Shown in pieces: positions 1 through 5,388 of a DNA stretch of 5,771 nucleotides. The stretch's first letter is position 1. Each line of letters starts with the position of its first letter. The position numbers and the translations under genes are program-made. The notes beneath the pieces were generated by a model. It was not told the origin of the DNA, made no database searches, and was given only the letters and a program-made list of their open reading frames with translations. This stretch comes from Alphaproteobacteria bacterium (lineage in GTDB: Bacteria; Pseudomonadota; Alphaproteobacteria; Rhizobiales; Devosiaceae). The DNA is taken from positions 1-5,771 of the forward strand of contig JAHJOS010000531.1 of assembly GCA_018820005.1 (NCBI GenBank), written 5' to 3'.

Positions 1-91
1 GATCCAGATCGATCAGCGGCCAGCCGAGCAGCTGCGCCAGCGCGCGGCCCAGCGTCGATTTGCCCACGCCGCCCGGCCCGAGCAGAAACAG
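1..91 (-). pseudogene. Partial minus-strand copy of the shikimate-kinase-like 5' coding region
   Basis: Read on the minus strand from base 91, the left arm encodes LFLLGPGGVGKSTLG and then about 15 more residues, matching the + strand kinase below. It contains the complete Walker A P-loop (GPGGVGKS). No ATG or plausible ribosome binding site lies upstream in its own arm, because the sequence there is already the opposite copy. The copy therefore lacks its natural start and runs off the left edge. The differences from the + strand copy are all synonymous, which suggests that both descend from functional genes under purifying selection. It could be the second of two haplotypes joined by an assembly error, a paralogue broken by an inversion, or a partial gene whose remainder lies outside the window. 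Confidence 0.6.
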
Positions 92-181
92 TGTTTCTGC
101 TCGGGCCCGGCGGCGTGGGTAAATCGACGCTGGGTCGCGCGCTGGCGCAGCTGCTCGGCTGGCCGCTGATCGATCTTGATC
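1..181. repeat. Near-perfect 90-bp inverted repeat with one-base centre
   Basis: Bases 1-90 are the reverse complement of 92-181 with base 91 as the centre, so paired positions sum to 182. Only four pairs fail (5/177, 47/135, 62/120, 74/108). Read in the kinase frame, all four differences fall on third codon positions and are synonymous: Leu CTG/CTT, Gly GGC/GGT twice, and Pro CCG/CCC. The left arm begins at base 1, so the repeat may extend beyond the window. The centre sits inside a short natural near-palindrome, AAACAGTGTTT. A loop-less palindrome of this size is normally unstable in bacteria. A fold-back or assembly junction is therefore a serious possibility, although a simple fold-back copy would be identical rather than diverged. 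Confidence 0.95.
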
Positions 182-615
182 TGGTGTTCTGCGACCGGAT
201 TGCTGTTATCGGCGACTATATTGCCGCCCATGGCTATGCCGAATACCGCGCGGCCAATCTGGCTCTGGCGCAGGCGATGATTGCCGAGGGTCAGGGCCCG
301 CAGGTGTTTGTGACGCCATCGGGCTTTCTGGCGGCGGCCCCGGAAACGCAGGACTACCAGCAGGCGCAGGCGCTTGTGGCGACCGGCTATGGCGTGGTGC
401 TGTTGCCCAGCCTTGATATCGAAATGGCCTGCCGCATTGTCGTTGCGCGGCAGTTGACGCGCGGCTTCGGCTTTGAGGCCGAGAGCGAGGCGACAAAGTT
501 CCGGGCGCGGTTTCCGGTCTATCGCGGTGCGGGCGACGCGCTGGTGGTGTCGATGGAAGCGGCAGACGCGATGGCTGCCGCAGTGATCGCGGCGACCGGC
601 ATAAGCCAGACCTGA
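91..615 (+). CDS. Shikimate-kinase-like P-loop kinase, probably 5'-truncated
   Basis: This is a small P-loop phosphotransferase of 174 residues counted from GTG 91, close to the usual length of shikimate kinases. Walker A is at residues 5-12 (GPGGVGKS). It is followed by an Asp pair (DLD, 28-30) where shikimate kinases carry their substrate-binding Asp, by an Arg in EYRAAN (51-56), and by a lid-like Arg-rich stretch ending RFPVYRGAGD (140-149). The glycine triplet that binds shikimate in AroK appears as PSGF (76-79), so the substrate may differ and I do not assign aroK. GTG 91 has no Shine-Dalgarno sequence and lies exactly at the centre of the palindrome. The frame is open to base 1 without an ATG. 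The real N-terminus, probably a few residues longer, has most likely been lost at the junction. The gene converges on fabB and is not part of the fatty acid unit. The kinase fold is well supported; the substrate is uncertain. Confidence 0.75.
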   Translation: MFLLGPGGVGKSTLGRALAQLLGWPLIDLDLVFCDRIAVIGDYIAAHGYAEYRAANLALAQAMIAEGQGPQVFVTPSGFLAAAPETQDYQQAQALVATGYGVVLLPSLDIEMACRIVVARQLTRGFGFEAESEATKFRARFPVYRGAGDALVVSMEAADAMAAAVIAATGISQT

Positions 616-619
616 GAGA

Positions 620-640
620 CCCGCGGATCAAGTCCGCGGG
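620..640. terminator. Perfect 8-bp stem hairpin in the convergent gap; terminator or REP-like element
   Basis: CCCGCGGA (620-627) and TCCGCGGG (633-640) are perfect reverse complements around a five-base loop, TCAAG. The hairpin begins four bases after the kinase stop and lies about 70 bases beyond the fabB stop on the other strand, where a bidirectional terminator would be expected. No T-run follows on either strand, so it is not a classical intrinsic terminator. It may instead act as an mRNA-end-stabilising hairpin or belong to a dispersed REP-like family. The rest of 641-708 holds only an imperfect direct repeat (TAGGTCTCGG at 659, TAGGCCTCGG at 679). Confidence 0.5.
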
Positions 641-708
641 AAGCGGTTGTGGGGAGGGTAGGTCTCGGGCGGGGCGGTTAGGCCTCGGACACGGTCGACG
701 TGCCGGCC

Positions 709-1935
709 TCAGGCGTCGGGGTGCTTGAAAACCAGGGCGGCATTGGTGCCGCCAAAGCCGAAGGAATTGGACAGCACGGCGCCCAGATCGACATTGTCGC
801 GGCGCTGGCGGACGATAGGCATGTCCTCAAAGGCCGGATCGAGAGTGTCGATATTGGCGCTTGCCGCGATGAAGCGGTGCTTCATCATCAGGATCGAATA
901 GATCGATTCATGGACGCCCGTTGCGCCCTGGCTGTGGCCGGTCAGCGATTTGGTGGCCGAGATGGGCGGGCAGCTGTCGCCATTGCCGAACACGGCGCGG
1001 ATGGCCTCGATTTCCTTGAGATCGCCCACGGGGGTCGAGGTCGCATGGGGATTGATGTAGTCGATGCGCGGGCCGACGTTGCGCAGCGCCATCTGCATGC
1101 AGCGGGCGGCGCCTTCGCCGGATGGCGCAACCATGTCGAGGCCATCGGAGGTGGCGCCATAGCCGACCAGTTCGGCCCAGATCTTGGCGCCCCGCGCCTT
1201 GGCGTGTTCATATTCCTCGAGCACCAGCACGCCGGCGCCGCCGGAAATCACGAAGCCATCGCGCGCCGCATCATAGCAGCGGCTGGCCTTTTCGGGGGTG
1301 GCGTTGAAGTCAGAACTCATGGCGCCCATGGCGTCGAACAGGTTGGACAGGGTCCAGTCGAGATCCTCATGGCCGCCGGCAAAGACGATGTCCTGCTTGC
1401 CCAGCATGATCTGTTCCATGCCATTGCCGATGCAATGCTTACTGGTCGCGCAGGCGGCGGTGATGGTGTAGTTGACGCCCTTGATGCCAAAGGCAGTGGC
1501 CAATGTCGCCGAGGCGGTGGAGCCCATGGCCTTGGGCACGGCCAGCGGGCCAATGCGCTTGGGGCTGGTGTTCTTGCGGGTGATGTCGGCCGCATCGACG
1601 ATGGTGCGGGTGGAGGCGCCGCCTGAACCCATGACGATGCCGGTCATGGGGTTGGAAATGTCGCTGTCCTCAAGGCCCGCGTCGGCGATGGCCTGCTGCA
1701 TGGCCAGATAGTTCCAGGCTGCGCCCTTGCCCATGAAGCGGGTGACGCGACGATCGAGCAGTTCGAAGGGGTCGAGGCGCGGGTCACCCTTGACCTGGCT
1801 GCGAAAGCCCAGATCGGCATAGTCCTGTGCAAACACGATGCCGGGTTTTGCAGCCCGCAGGCTGGCCGTGACCTCGTCCAGCGAATTGCCGATCGAGGAA
1901 ATAATGCCCATGCCGGTGACGACTACTCGTCTCAT
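709..1935 (-). CDS. fabB: 3-oxoacyl-ACP synthase I (beta-ketoacyl-ACP synthase, FabB)
   Basis: FabB is a cytosolic condensing enzyme that elongates acyl-ACP with malonyl-ACP. It is specifically needed to extend the cis-3-decenoyl-ACP made by FabA in unsaturated fatty acid synthesis. The protein has 408 residues, the normal size. The catalytic triad is complete: Cys162 in AACATSKHCIG, His297 in NPHATSTPVGD, and His334 in SATKSLTGHSQGATG with Lys329. The C-terminal glycine-rich SNSFGFGGTNA motif (389-399) is intact. The combination of ATSKHCIG and the fabA neighbour favours FabB over FabF. ATG 1935 is preceded by a purine-rich site (CGAGG, 1941-1945) at suitable spacing, and the N-terminus MRRVVVTGMG is typical. 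It lies 83 bp downstream of fabA on the same strand with only a weak 5-bp stem between (1962-1978), so it is most likely cotranscribed from the fabA promoter. NPHAT in place of the common NSHGT is a mild variation that keeps the catalytic His. Confidence 0.97.
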   Translation of the reverse strand: MRRVVVTGMGIISSIGNSLDEVTASLRAAKPGIVFAQDYADLGFRSQVKGDPRLDPFELLDRRVTRFMGKGAAWNYLAMQQAIADAGLEDSDISNPMTGIVMGSGGASTRTIVDAADITRKNTSPKRIGPLAVPKAMGSTASATLATAFGIKGVNYTITAACATSKHCIGNGMEQIMLGKQDIVFAGGHEDLDWTLSNLFDAMGAMSSDFNATPEKASRCYDAARDGFVISGGAGVLVLEEYEHAKARGAKIWAELVGYGATSDGLDMVAPSGEGAARCMQMALRNVGPRIDYINPHATSTPVGDLKEIEAIRAVFGNGDSCPPISATKSLTGHSQGATGVHESIYSILMMKHRFIAASANIDTLDPAFEDMPIVRQRRDNVDLGAVLSNSFGFGGTNAALVFKHPDA

Positions 1936-2018
1936 AGTGGCCTCGCTCCGTCTTGCTCGGACGCCCTTGGGACGGGCGGTTATAGTTGTTTGGTGGCGAC
2001 AGGAAGGCGCCGGTGTGC

Positions 2019-2549
2019 TCAGGCGGTTTTTTCGGCCTGCATCGGCGCATCGGTGAACAGGCCGACGCGCAGATTCTTGGCTTCATAGATGACCACGCCA
2101 TCGGCCTTGACCCAGCCGTCGGCAATGCCCAGCGTCAGCCGACCCTTCATGACGCGCTTGAGGTCGATGCCATATTCGACCAGCTTGACATCATCGGTGA
2201 CCTGGCCGGTGAACTTGATTTCCCCACCGAGAGCGCGACCCTTGCCGGGCTGGCCGATCCAGCTGAGGAAAAAGCCGGTCATCTGCCAGATGGCGTCAAG
2301 GCCCAGGCAGCCGGGCATGACGGGATCGCCGATGAAGTGGCACTTGAAGAACCACAGGTCCGGATTGACGTCGAGTTCGGCGCGCACCTGGCCCTTGCCA
2401 TAGGCGCCACCGTCTTCGGAAATGGAGGTGATGCGATCAAACATCAGCATGGGCGGCGCTGGCAGACGCGCATCGCCCTGGCCCGGCAGTTCACCACGAC
2501 CATGCGCCAACAGCTCTTGGTACCCAAATGCGCTTTGCCGATCGGCCAT
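2019..2549 (-). CDS. fabA: 3-hydroxydecanoyl-ACP dehydratase/isomerase (FabA)
   Basis: FabA dehydrates 3-hydroxydecanoyl-ACP to trans-2-decenoyl-ACP and isomerises it to cis-3-decenoyl-ACP. This is the branch point for unsaturated fatty acids in the cytosol. From ATG 2549 the protein has 176 residues, against 172 for the E. coli enzyme. The hot-dog-fold active-site stretch FFKCHFIGDPVMPGCLGLDA (67-86) contains catalytic His71 and Asp85. The frame stays open upstream on the minus strand to 2984, but that part overlaps irr antisense and lacks FabA similarity. The N-terminus MADRQSAFGYQELLAHGRGE fits FabA well, so 2549 is chosen. Its ribosome binding site is weak (a GGGG run about eight bases upstream). 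An out-of-frame ATG overlaps just before it. fabA is first in the fabA-fabB unit and divergent from irr. Confidence 0.97.
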   Translation of the reverse strand: MADRQSAFGYQELLAHGRGELPGQGDARLPAPPMLMFDRITSISEDGGAYGKGQVRAELDVNPDLWFFKCHFIGDPVMPGCLGLDAIWQMTGFFLSWIGQPGKGRALGGEIKFTGQVTDDVKLVEYGIDLKRVMKGRLTLGIADGWVKADGVVIYEAKNLRVGLFTDAPMQAEKTA

Positions 2550-2554
2550 GCATA

Positions 2555-2569
2555 TAACCCCGGTTAACC
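2555..2569. promoter_or_regulatory. Overlapping palindromes just upstream of the fabA start
   Basis: TAACC-CC-GGTTA (2555-2566) is an inverted repeat with 5-bp arms. It overlaps the perfect 8-bp palindrome GGTTAACC (2562-2569). The site lies 6-20 bases upstream of the fabA start codon, within the presumed leader. It could be an operator for a fatty acid regulator or could affect ribosome access. No known consensus is recognised, and short palindromes do occur by chance. Confidence 0.25.
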
Positions 2570-2581
2570 CTGTGTTTGTCT

Positions 2582-2608
2582 CGTATAGGGGCGCAACAGG
2601 GGGGTCAA
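2582..2608 (-). promoter_or_regulatory. Possible fabA-fabB promoter
   Basis: On the minus strand, TTGACC (2608-2603) and TATACG (2587-2582) resemble a -35 and a -10 element, separated by 15 bases. That spacing is shorter than the usual 16-18, so the call is tentative. It would start transcription about 25-30 bases before the fabA ATG. No Irr ICE-type box (TTTAGAA half-sites) is visible in the intergenic region. Confidence 0.35.
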
Positions 2609-2674
2609 GGGCGCGAACGGCGCGGGCCACAGAGGCTTCAGCCTGGCACGGCAGGGCTGCGTCAGTACCGCCGC

Positions 2675-2703
2675 TTGTATCGACCCGAGGGGCTGGGTAT
2701 AAG
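2675..2703 (+). promoter_or_regulatory. Housekeeping-sigma promoter of irr
   Basis: TTGTAT (2675-2680) and TATAAG (2698-2703) are separated by exactly 17 bases, a good match to the TTGACA-17-TATAAT pattern. Transcription would begin near 2710 and leave a leader of about 44 bases before the irr ATG. No obvious Irr or RirA operator overlaps it by eye. Confidence 0.55.
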
Positions 2704-2753
2704 ATGGAGGGTAAATTCAGGCCCTTTCGCGTACTCGAGGACCCCAAGGACCC

Positions 2754-3200
2754 ATGACTGATCGTAGCCAGACCGCCCGGTCCGTGCCCTCCCGCAAGCC
2801 TTGTCTGACAGCCGTGCTGCGTATGGCCGGCCTGCGCCCGACCCGGCAGCGCGTTGCGCTGGCTGAACTGCTGTTTGGCGGGCCGCATCGCCACGTCAGT
2901 GCAGAACAGCTGCGCAGCGAGGCCGATGAGGCGCGGGTGAACGTATCGCTGGCCACCATCTACAATACGCTGCATCAGTTTCATGAAGCCGGCCTCTTGC
3001 GCGAAGTGGCGGTGGACGCCTCACGCTCCTATTTCGATACCGATACCTCAGACCACCACCATTTTTATGTCGAAGACGAGCAGCGGATGATCGATATCCC
3101 CGCCGCATCGGTGGAATTTCTGGCGCTTCCAGAGCCGCCCAAGGGCATGATGGTCAGCCATGTCGACGTGGTGATCCGCGTGCGCAGGGCCCAAGGCTGA
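2754..3200 (+). CDS. irr: Irr, Fur-family iron/heme response transcriptional regulator
   Basis: Irr is a Fur-superfamily DNA-binding regulator of alphaproteobacteria. It represses or activates iron-use and heme genes under low iron and is destabilised or inactivated by heme. The protein has 148 residues. The winged-helix part contains AGLRPTRQRVALAELLF (25-41) and VNVSLATIYNTLHQFHEAGL (62-81), the Fur-family recognition region. The Irr-typical His triplet is present in TSDHHHFYVEDEQ (98-110), with His101-103 as the probable heme/metal site. The N-terminal GCPWHD heme regulatory motif of Bradyrhizobium Irr is absent; only Cys17 occurs nearby, in RKPCLT. ATG 2754 is preceded by AAGGA (2746-2750) at a rather tight three bases, and by GAGGA at 2737-2741. 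The next ATG (2823) would cut off the conserved N-terminus. The gene is divergent from fabA, an arrangement known in Hyphomicrobiales, and is probably monocistronic. A Mur/Fur paralogue is unlikely given the HHH motif. Confidence 0.92.
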   Translation: MTDRSQTARSVPSRKPCLTAVLRMAGLRPTRQRVALAELLFGGPHRHVSAEQLRSEADEARVNVSLATIYNTLHQFHEAGLLREVAVDASRSYFDTDTSDHHHFYVEDEQRMIDIPAASVEFLALPEPPKGMMVSHVDVVIRVRRAQG

Positions 3201-3211
3201 GCCGGGTTTTT
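3190..3211 (+). terminator. Probable intrinsic terminator overlapping the irr stop codon
   Basis: CCC (3190-3192) pairs with GGG (3204-3206) and GGC (3195-3197) with GCC (3201-3203), with an AA bulge between the two stem halves. The loop is TGA, the irr stop codon itself. Five T residues (3207-3211) follow directly. The stem is short and bulged, so it may be only moderately efficient. A separate promoter at 3303 supports transcription of irr ending here. Confidence 0.4.
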
Positions 3212-3302
3212 GACGGCGCAGGCCGGGCTATTTCGGCGCGCTGGGAGATCCAAATTGGCGCTGTCCAGCCCCCTGCCCCGGCAAAAACGCCATCGCGTGC
3301 CG

Positions 3303-3331
3303 ATGACATGGGCCACCCCATGACCCATATT
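3303..3331 (+). promoter_or_regulatory. Promoter of the nat operon
   Basis: ATGACA (3303-3308) matches the -35 consensus at five of six bases, and CATATT (3326-3331) matches the -10 at four of six, with a 17-base spacer. Transcription would start near 3338, about 28 bases before the nat ATG. The rest of the irr-nat gap (3212-3302) shows no gene or strong structure. Confidence 0.5.
3307..3322. promoter_or_regulatory. Inverted repeat CATGGG-N4-CCCATG inside the nat promoter, candidate operator
   Basis: CATGGG (3307-3312) and CCCATG (3317-3322) are perfect 6-bp inverted arms separated by CCAC. The repeat overlaps the end of the -35 and fills most of the spacer up to the -10, the classical position for a repressor site. 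A further half-site-like CCCAT follows at 3324-3328. The regulator is unknown and none is encoded directly beside it except irr, whose known target motif is different. Confidence 0.4.
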
Positions 3332-3365
3332 GCAGCCTGAACGACAACAGCGGCAAGGGTGGCCA

Positions 3366-4196
3366 ATGAGCCAAAAGGTCAATGTGAACGCCTATTTCGA
3401 GCGAATCGGCTTTGCTGGTTCCATCGCCCCGACCTTGGCGACTCTCGAAGCGATTCATGGGCTGCACAGCGCAGCGATCCCGTTTGAAAACCTCGATCCC
3501 GTGATGGGCCGGCCGGTGCGGCTGGACCAGGCAAGCCTTGAACAAAAACTGCTGCACGAAAAGCGGGGCGGCTATTGCTTCGAGCAGAACACCCTGCTGA
3601 GCAATATCCTTGGCGACCTCGACTACACCGTGCGCAGCTTTGCCGCGCGCATGCTGTGGGGGCACCCCGAGGGCGGCGCCAAGATGATCAGCCATATGGT
3701 GCTGGTGGTCGATATCGCCGGCGCGGGTTACCTCTGCGACGTGGGGTGCAGCATTTTCCGGCTGACGGCGCCGCTCAAGCTGCGCGATGGCACTGAACAG
3801 CAGATCGGCGAGACGCTCTATCGACTGAGCAAGAACGAGCAGATGTGGCTGCTCGAGGTCAAGCACGACGAACAGTGGCATGGGCTTTACCAGTTCGAAC
3901 TGGTCGAGCAGAGCGAACACGACATTGCCGCCATCAATGGCATGGTGGAGGCCGAATATTTCAACCGGGCGCTGCTGTTTGCGGTGCGCGAGGACAAGGA
4001 CGGACGGCTATCGCTGTCGGGCAATCGGCTGAGCATCCATCGACCTGGGCAGGAGCGCGAGCGGCGCTATGCCGAAAGCGTCGAGGCGCTCAAGACCATG
4101 CTGGGCGAGACGATGCGGCTGACCCTGCCGACGGGCGATGATCTGGACCCGGCCCTGCAGCGGGTGATCGACGCCGCGCCACCGGCGGCGGACTGA
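3366..4196 (+). CDS. nat: Arylamine N-acetyltransferase
   Basis: This cytosolic enzyme transfers an acetyl group from acetyl-CoA to arylamines, hydrazines and N-hydroxyarylamines by a ping-pong mechanism through a catalytic Cys. The protein has 276 residues, within the usual 270-285. The Cys-His-Asp triad is visible: Cys71 in KRGGYCFEQN, His110 in ISHMVLVV, and Asp125 in YLCDVGCS. The N-terminal IPFENLDPVMGRPVRLD segment (38-54) is also typical of the family. In YLCDVGCS a Cys follows the DVG where a Phe is commonest. ATG 3366 is chosen because AAGGG (3355-3359) lies six bases upstream and the family N-terminus begins there; the frame could start at TTG 3330, but without support. The gene leads a tight unit: the next start lies two bases after its stop. 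Confidence 0.95.
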   Translation: MSQKVNVNAYFERIGFAGSIAPTLATLEAIHGLHSAAIPFENLDPVMGRPVRLDQASLEQKLLHEKRGGYCFEQNTLLSNILGDLDYTVRSFAARMLWGHPEGGAKMISHMVLVVDIAGAGYLCDVGCSIFRLTAPLKLRDGTEQQIGETLYRLSKNEQMWLLEVKHDEQWHGLYQFELVEQSEHDIAAINGMVEAEYFNRALLFAVREDKDGRLSLSGNRLSIHRPGQERERRYAESVEALKTMLGETMRLTLPTGDDLDPALQRVIDAAPPAAD

Positions 4197-4198
4197 GC

Positions 4199-4795
4199 AT
4201 GGCGCCCGTCGTCGTCGACCCGGCCAAGCTGCTCGAATTTGCGAGTTGGGACGGCTTCTACGACTGGCTGGCCGCCAACCACGACAGCGCCGACGAAATC
4301 TGGATCCGGATTTTCAAGAAGGCCAGCGGCGTGCCGACCATCAGCCCCACCGAGGCGATCGAAGTGGTGCTGTGCTGGGGCTGGATCGACGCGATCAAGA
4401 AAAGCTGGGACGAGGTCTCTTTCGTGCAGCGCTATTGCCCGCGCAAGGCCAAAAGCGTGTGGAGCCAGATCAACCGCGACAATGTCGCCCGGCTGATCGA
4501 AAGCGGCAAGATGACCGCGCATGGGCTGCGCCATGTCGATGCCGCCAGGGCCGATGGACGCTGGGATGCCGCTTATGCCACGACCATGGCGGCGCCCGAT
4601 GATCTGCTGGCCGCTATTGCGGGCAATGCCAAAGCACAGGCGATGTATGAGACGCTGTCGAGCCAGAACCGCTTTGCGCTGACCTTCCGGGTGCATTCGC
4701 TCAAGACTGCGGCGGCGCGGACGCGCAAGATTGCCGGATTTGTGGAGATGCTGGAGCGCGGCGAAACCATCTATCCGCAAAAGGCCAGGCCGTGA
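4199..4795 (+). CDS. YdeI/OmpD-associated family protein
   Basis: The 198 residues match the YdeI/OmdA family pattern. The N-terminal domain contains the W-x-D-x-W segment (17-23), an IWIRIFKK strand (34-41), an acidic helix leading to VVLCWGWIDAIKKSWDE (56-72), and F-x-x-x-Y-C-P-R-K-A-K-S-V-WSQIN (75-92). The family C-terminal part has an alanine-rich helix with DDLLAAI and ends in R-V-H-S-L-K-T-A-A-A-R-T-R-K-I-A-G-F (164-181). The molecular function is not established. Some relatives have been linked to stress or antimicrobial-peptide resistance, but nothing here shows that directly. No signal peptide or membrane segment is seen, so it is probably cytosolic. It begins two bases after nat stops with no strong Shine-Dalgarno sequence, which points to translational coupling. 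It overlaps the next gene by four bases. Confidence 0.85.
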   Translation: MAPVVVDPAKLLEFASWDGFYDWLAANHDSADEIWIRIFKKASGVPTISPTEAIEVVLCWGWIDAIKKSWDEVSFVQRYCPRKAKSVWSQINRDNVARLIESGKMTAHGLRHVDAARADGRWDAAYATTMAAPDDLLAAIAGNAKAQAMYETLSSQNRFALTFRVHSLKTAAARTRKIAGFVEMLERGETIYPQKARP

Positions 4796-5319
4796 CGCGC
4801 CATCTCGCCCTGCTGCGCGGGGTCAATCTGGGGCAGCGGCAGGTCAAGAGTGCCGACCTCAAGGCAGCTTTCGAGGCCATGGGGTTTGTCGGGGTCAAGA
4901 CGCTGCTGGCCAGCGGCAATGTGCTGTTTGATGCCGATCCAAAGGATGTGCGGCGCGACGCGATTGAGGCGGCGCTGGAGCAGCGCTTCGGTTTTGCCAT
5001 TGGCACCGCGCTGCGGACGCAGGAGCAGATCGCGGCGATGATTGCGCGCGATCCGTTCAAGGGGCGCAGCGAGGATGCGGACACCAAGCTTTACGTGACC
5101 TTTGTGGACGATGGCGATGCGCGCAGCCTGCCAATGCCCTGTGGTGTCGCGGGGGATTTCGAGGTTGTCGAGGTGACGGCGGGCGAGGTCTATATGCTGG
5201 CCTATCGCCAGCCCAATGGGCGGTTCGGCGCCGGCATGGAGCTTGTCTCCAAGCATTTTGGCAAAAAGCGGCTCTGGACCTCGCGCAACTGGAATACCGT
5301 GATAAAAGCCGCCCAATAG
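4792..5319 (+). CDS. DUF1697 domain protein
   Basis: The protein has 175 residues and covers one full DUF1697 domain. The hallmark N-terminus is HLALLRGVNLGQRQVKSADL (4-23), followed by MGFVGVKTLLASGNVLFDAD (30-49) with the conserved SGNV. A second conserved region, TKLYVTFVDD (98-107), precedes the C-terminal motif VSKHFGKKRLWTSRNWNTV (152-170). The function is unknown; no catalytic residues can be assigned, and it is probably a small cytosolic protein. The GTG start overlaps the TGA of the preceding gene as GTGA (4792-4795), a classic coupling arrangement, with a purine-rich AAAGG a few bases before it. It is the last gene of the nat unit by spacing. The gap to the next gene (5320-5388) holds a small GCCT-GAC-AGGC stem (5328-5338) without a T-run. 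Confidence 0.88.
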   Translation: MTRHLALLRGVNLGQRQVKSADLKAAFEAMGFVGVKTLLASGNVLFDADPKDVRRDAIEAALEQRFGFAIGTALRTQEQIAAMIARDPFKGRSEDADTKLYVTFVDDGDARSLPMPCGVAGDFEVVEVTAGEVYMLAYRQPNGRFGAGMELVSKHFGKKRLWTSRNWNTVIKAAQ

Positions 5320-5388
5320 AGTTCTTCGCCTGACAGGCAGCCCCAGCGGGCGTGCAGGCAGCGCGGCAATCGCCCTGGGAGGCCCATC

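Noticed and set aside
1..16. GATC motifs at the very start of the window, suggesting a restriction-cloning junction
   Set aside because: GATC occurs naturally in this coding sequence (it is present in both arms), so it gives no independent evidence of a cloning site.
659..688. Imperfect 10-bp direct repeat TAGGTCTCGG / TAGGCCTCGG
   Set aside because: It has only two copies, is short and imperfect in GC-rich sequence, and has no associated structure or function.
700..1626. Long + strand open frame of 308 codons opposite fabB
   Set aside because: It is the antisense shadow of a high-GC gene. Its protein is low-complexity Ala/Gly/Asp/His-rich without a recognised domain, while fabB on the other strand has all catalytic motifs.
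1962..1978. 5-bp stem between fabA and fabB as an attenuator or terminator
   Set aside because: The stem is too short, has no T-run on the minus strand, and is better regarded as chance structure in a GC-rich spacer.
1986..2567. + strand open frame of 193 codons opposite fabA
   Set aside because: It mirrors fabA codons and shows no family motif. FabA on the minus strand is unambiguous.
2644..2660. TGGCACG, resembling the -24 element of a sigma-54 promoter upstream of irr
   Set aside because: The GC expected at the -12 element is one base too close and the TTGCW pattern is absent. A good housekeeping promoter lies just downstream.
2550..2984. N-terminal extension of the fabA frame by 145 codons
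   Set aside because: It runs antisense through irr, has no FabA similarity, and the normal FabA N-terminus begins at 2549.
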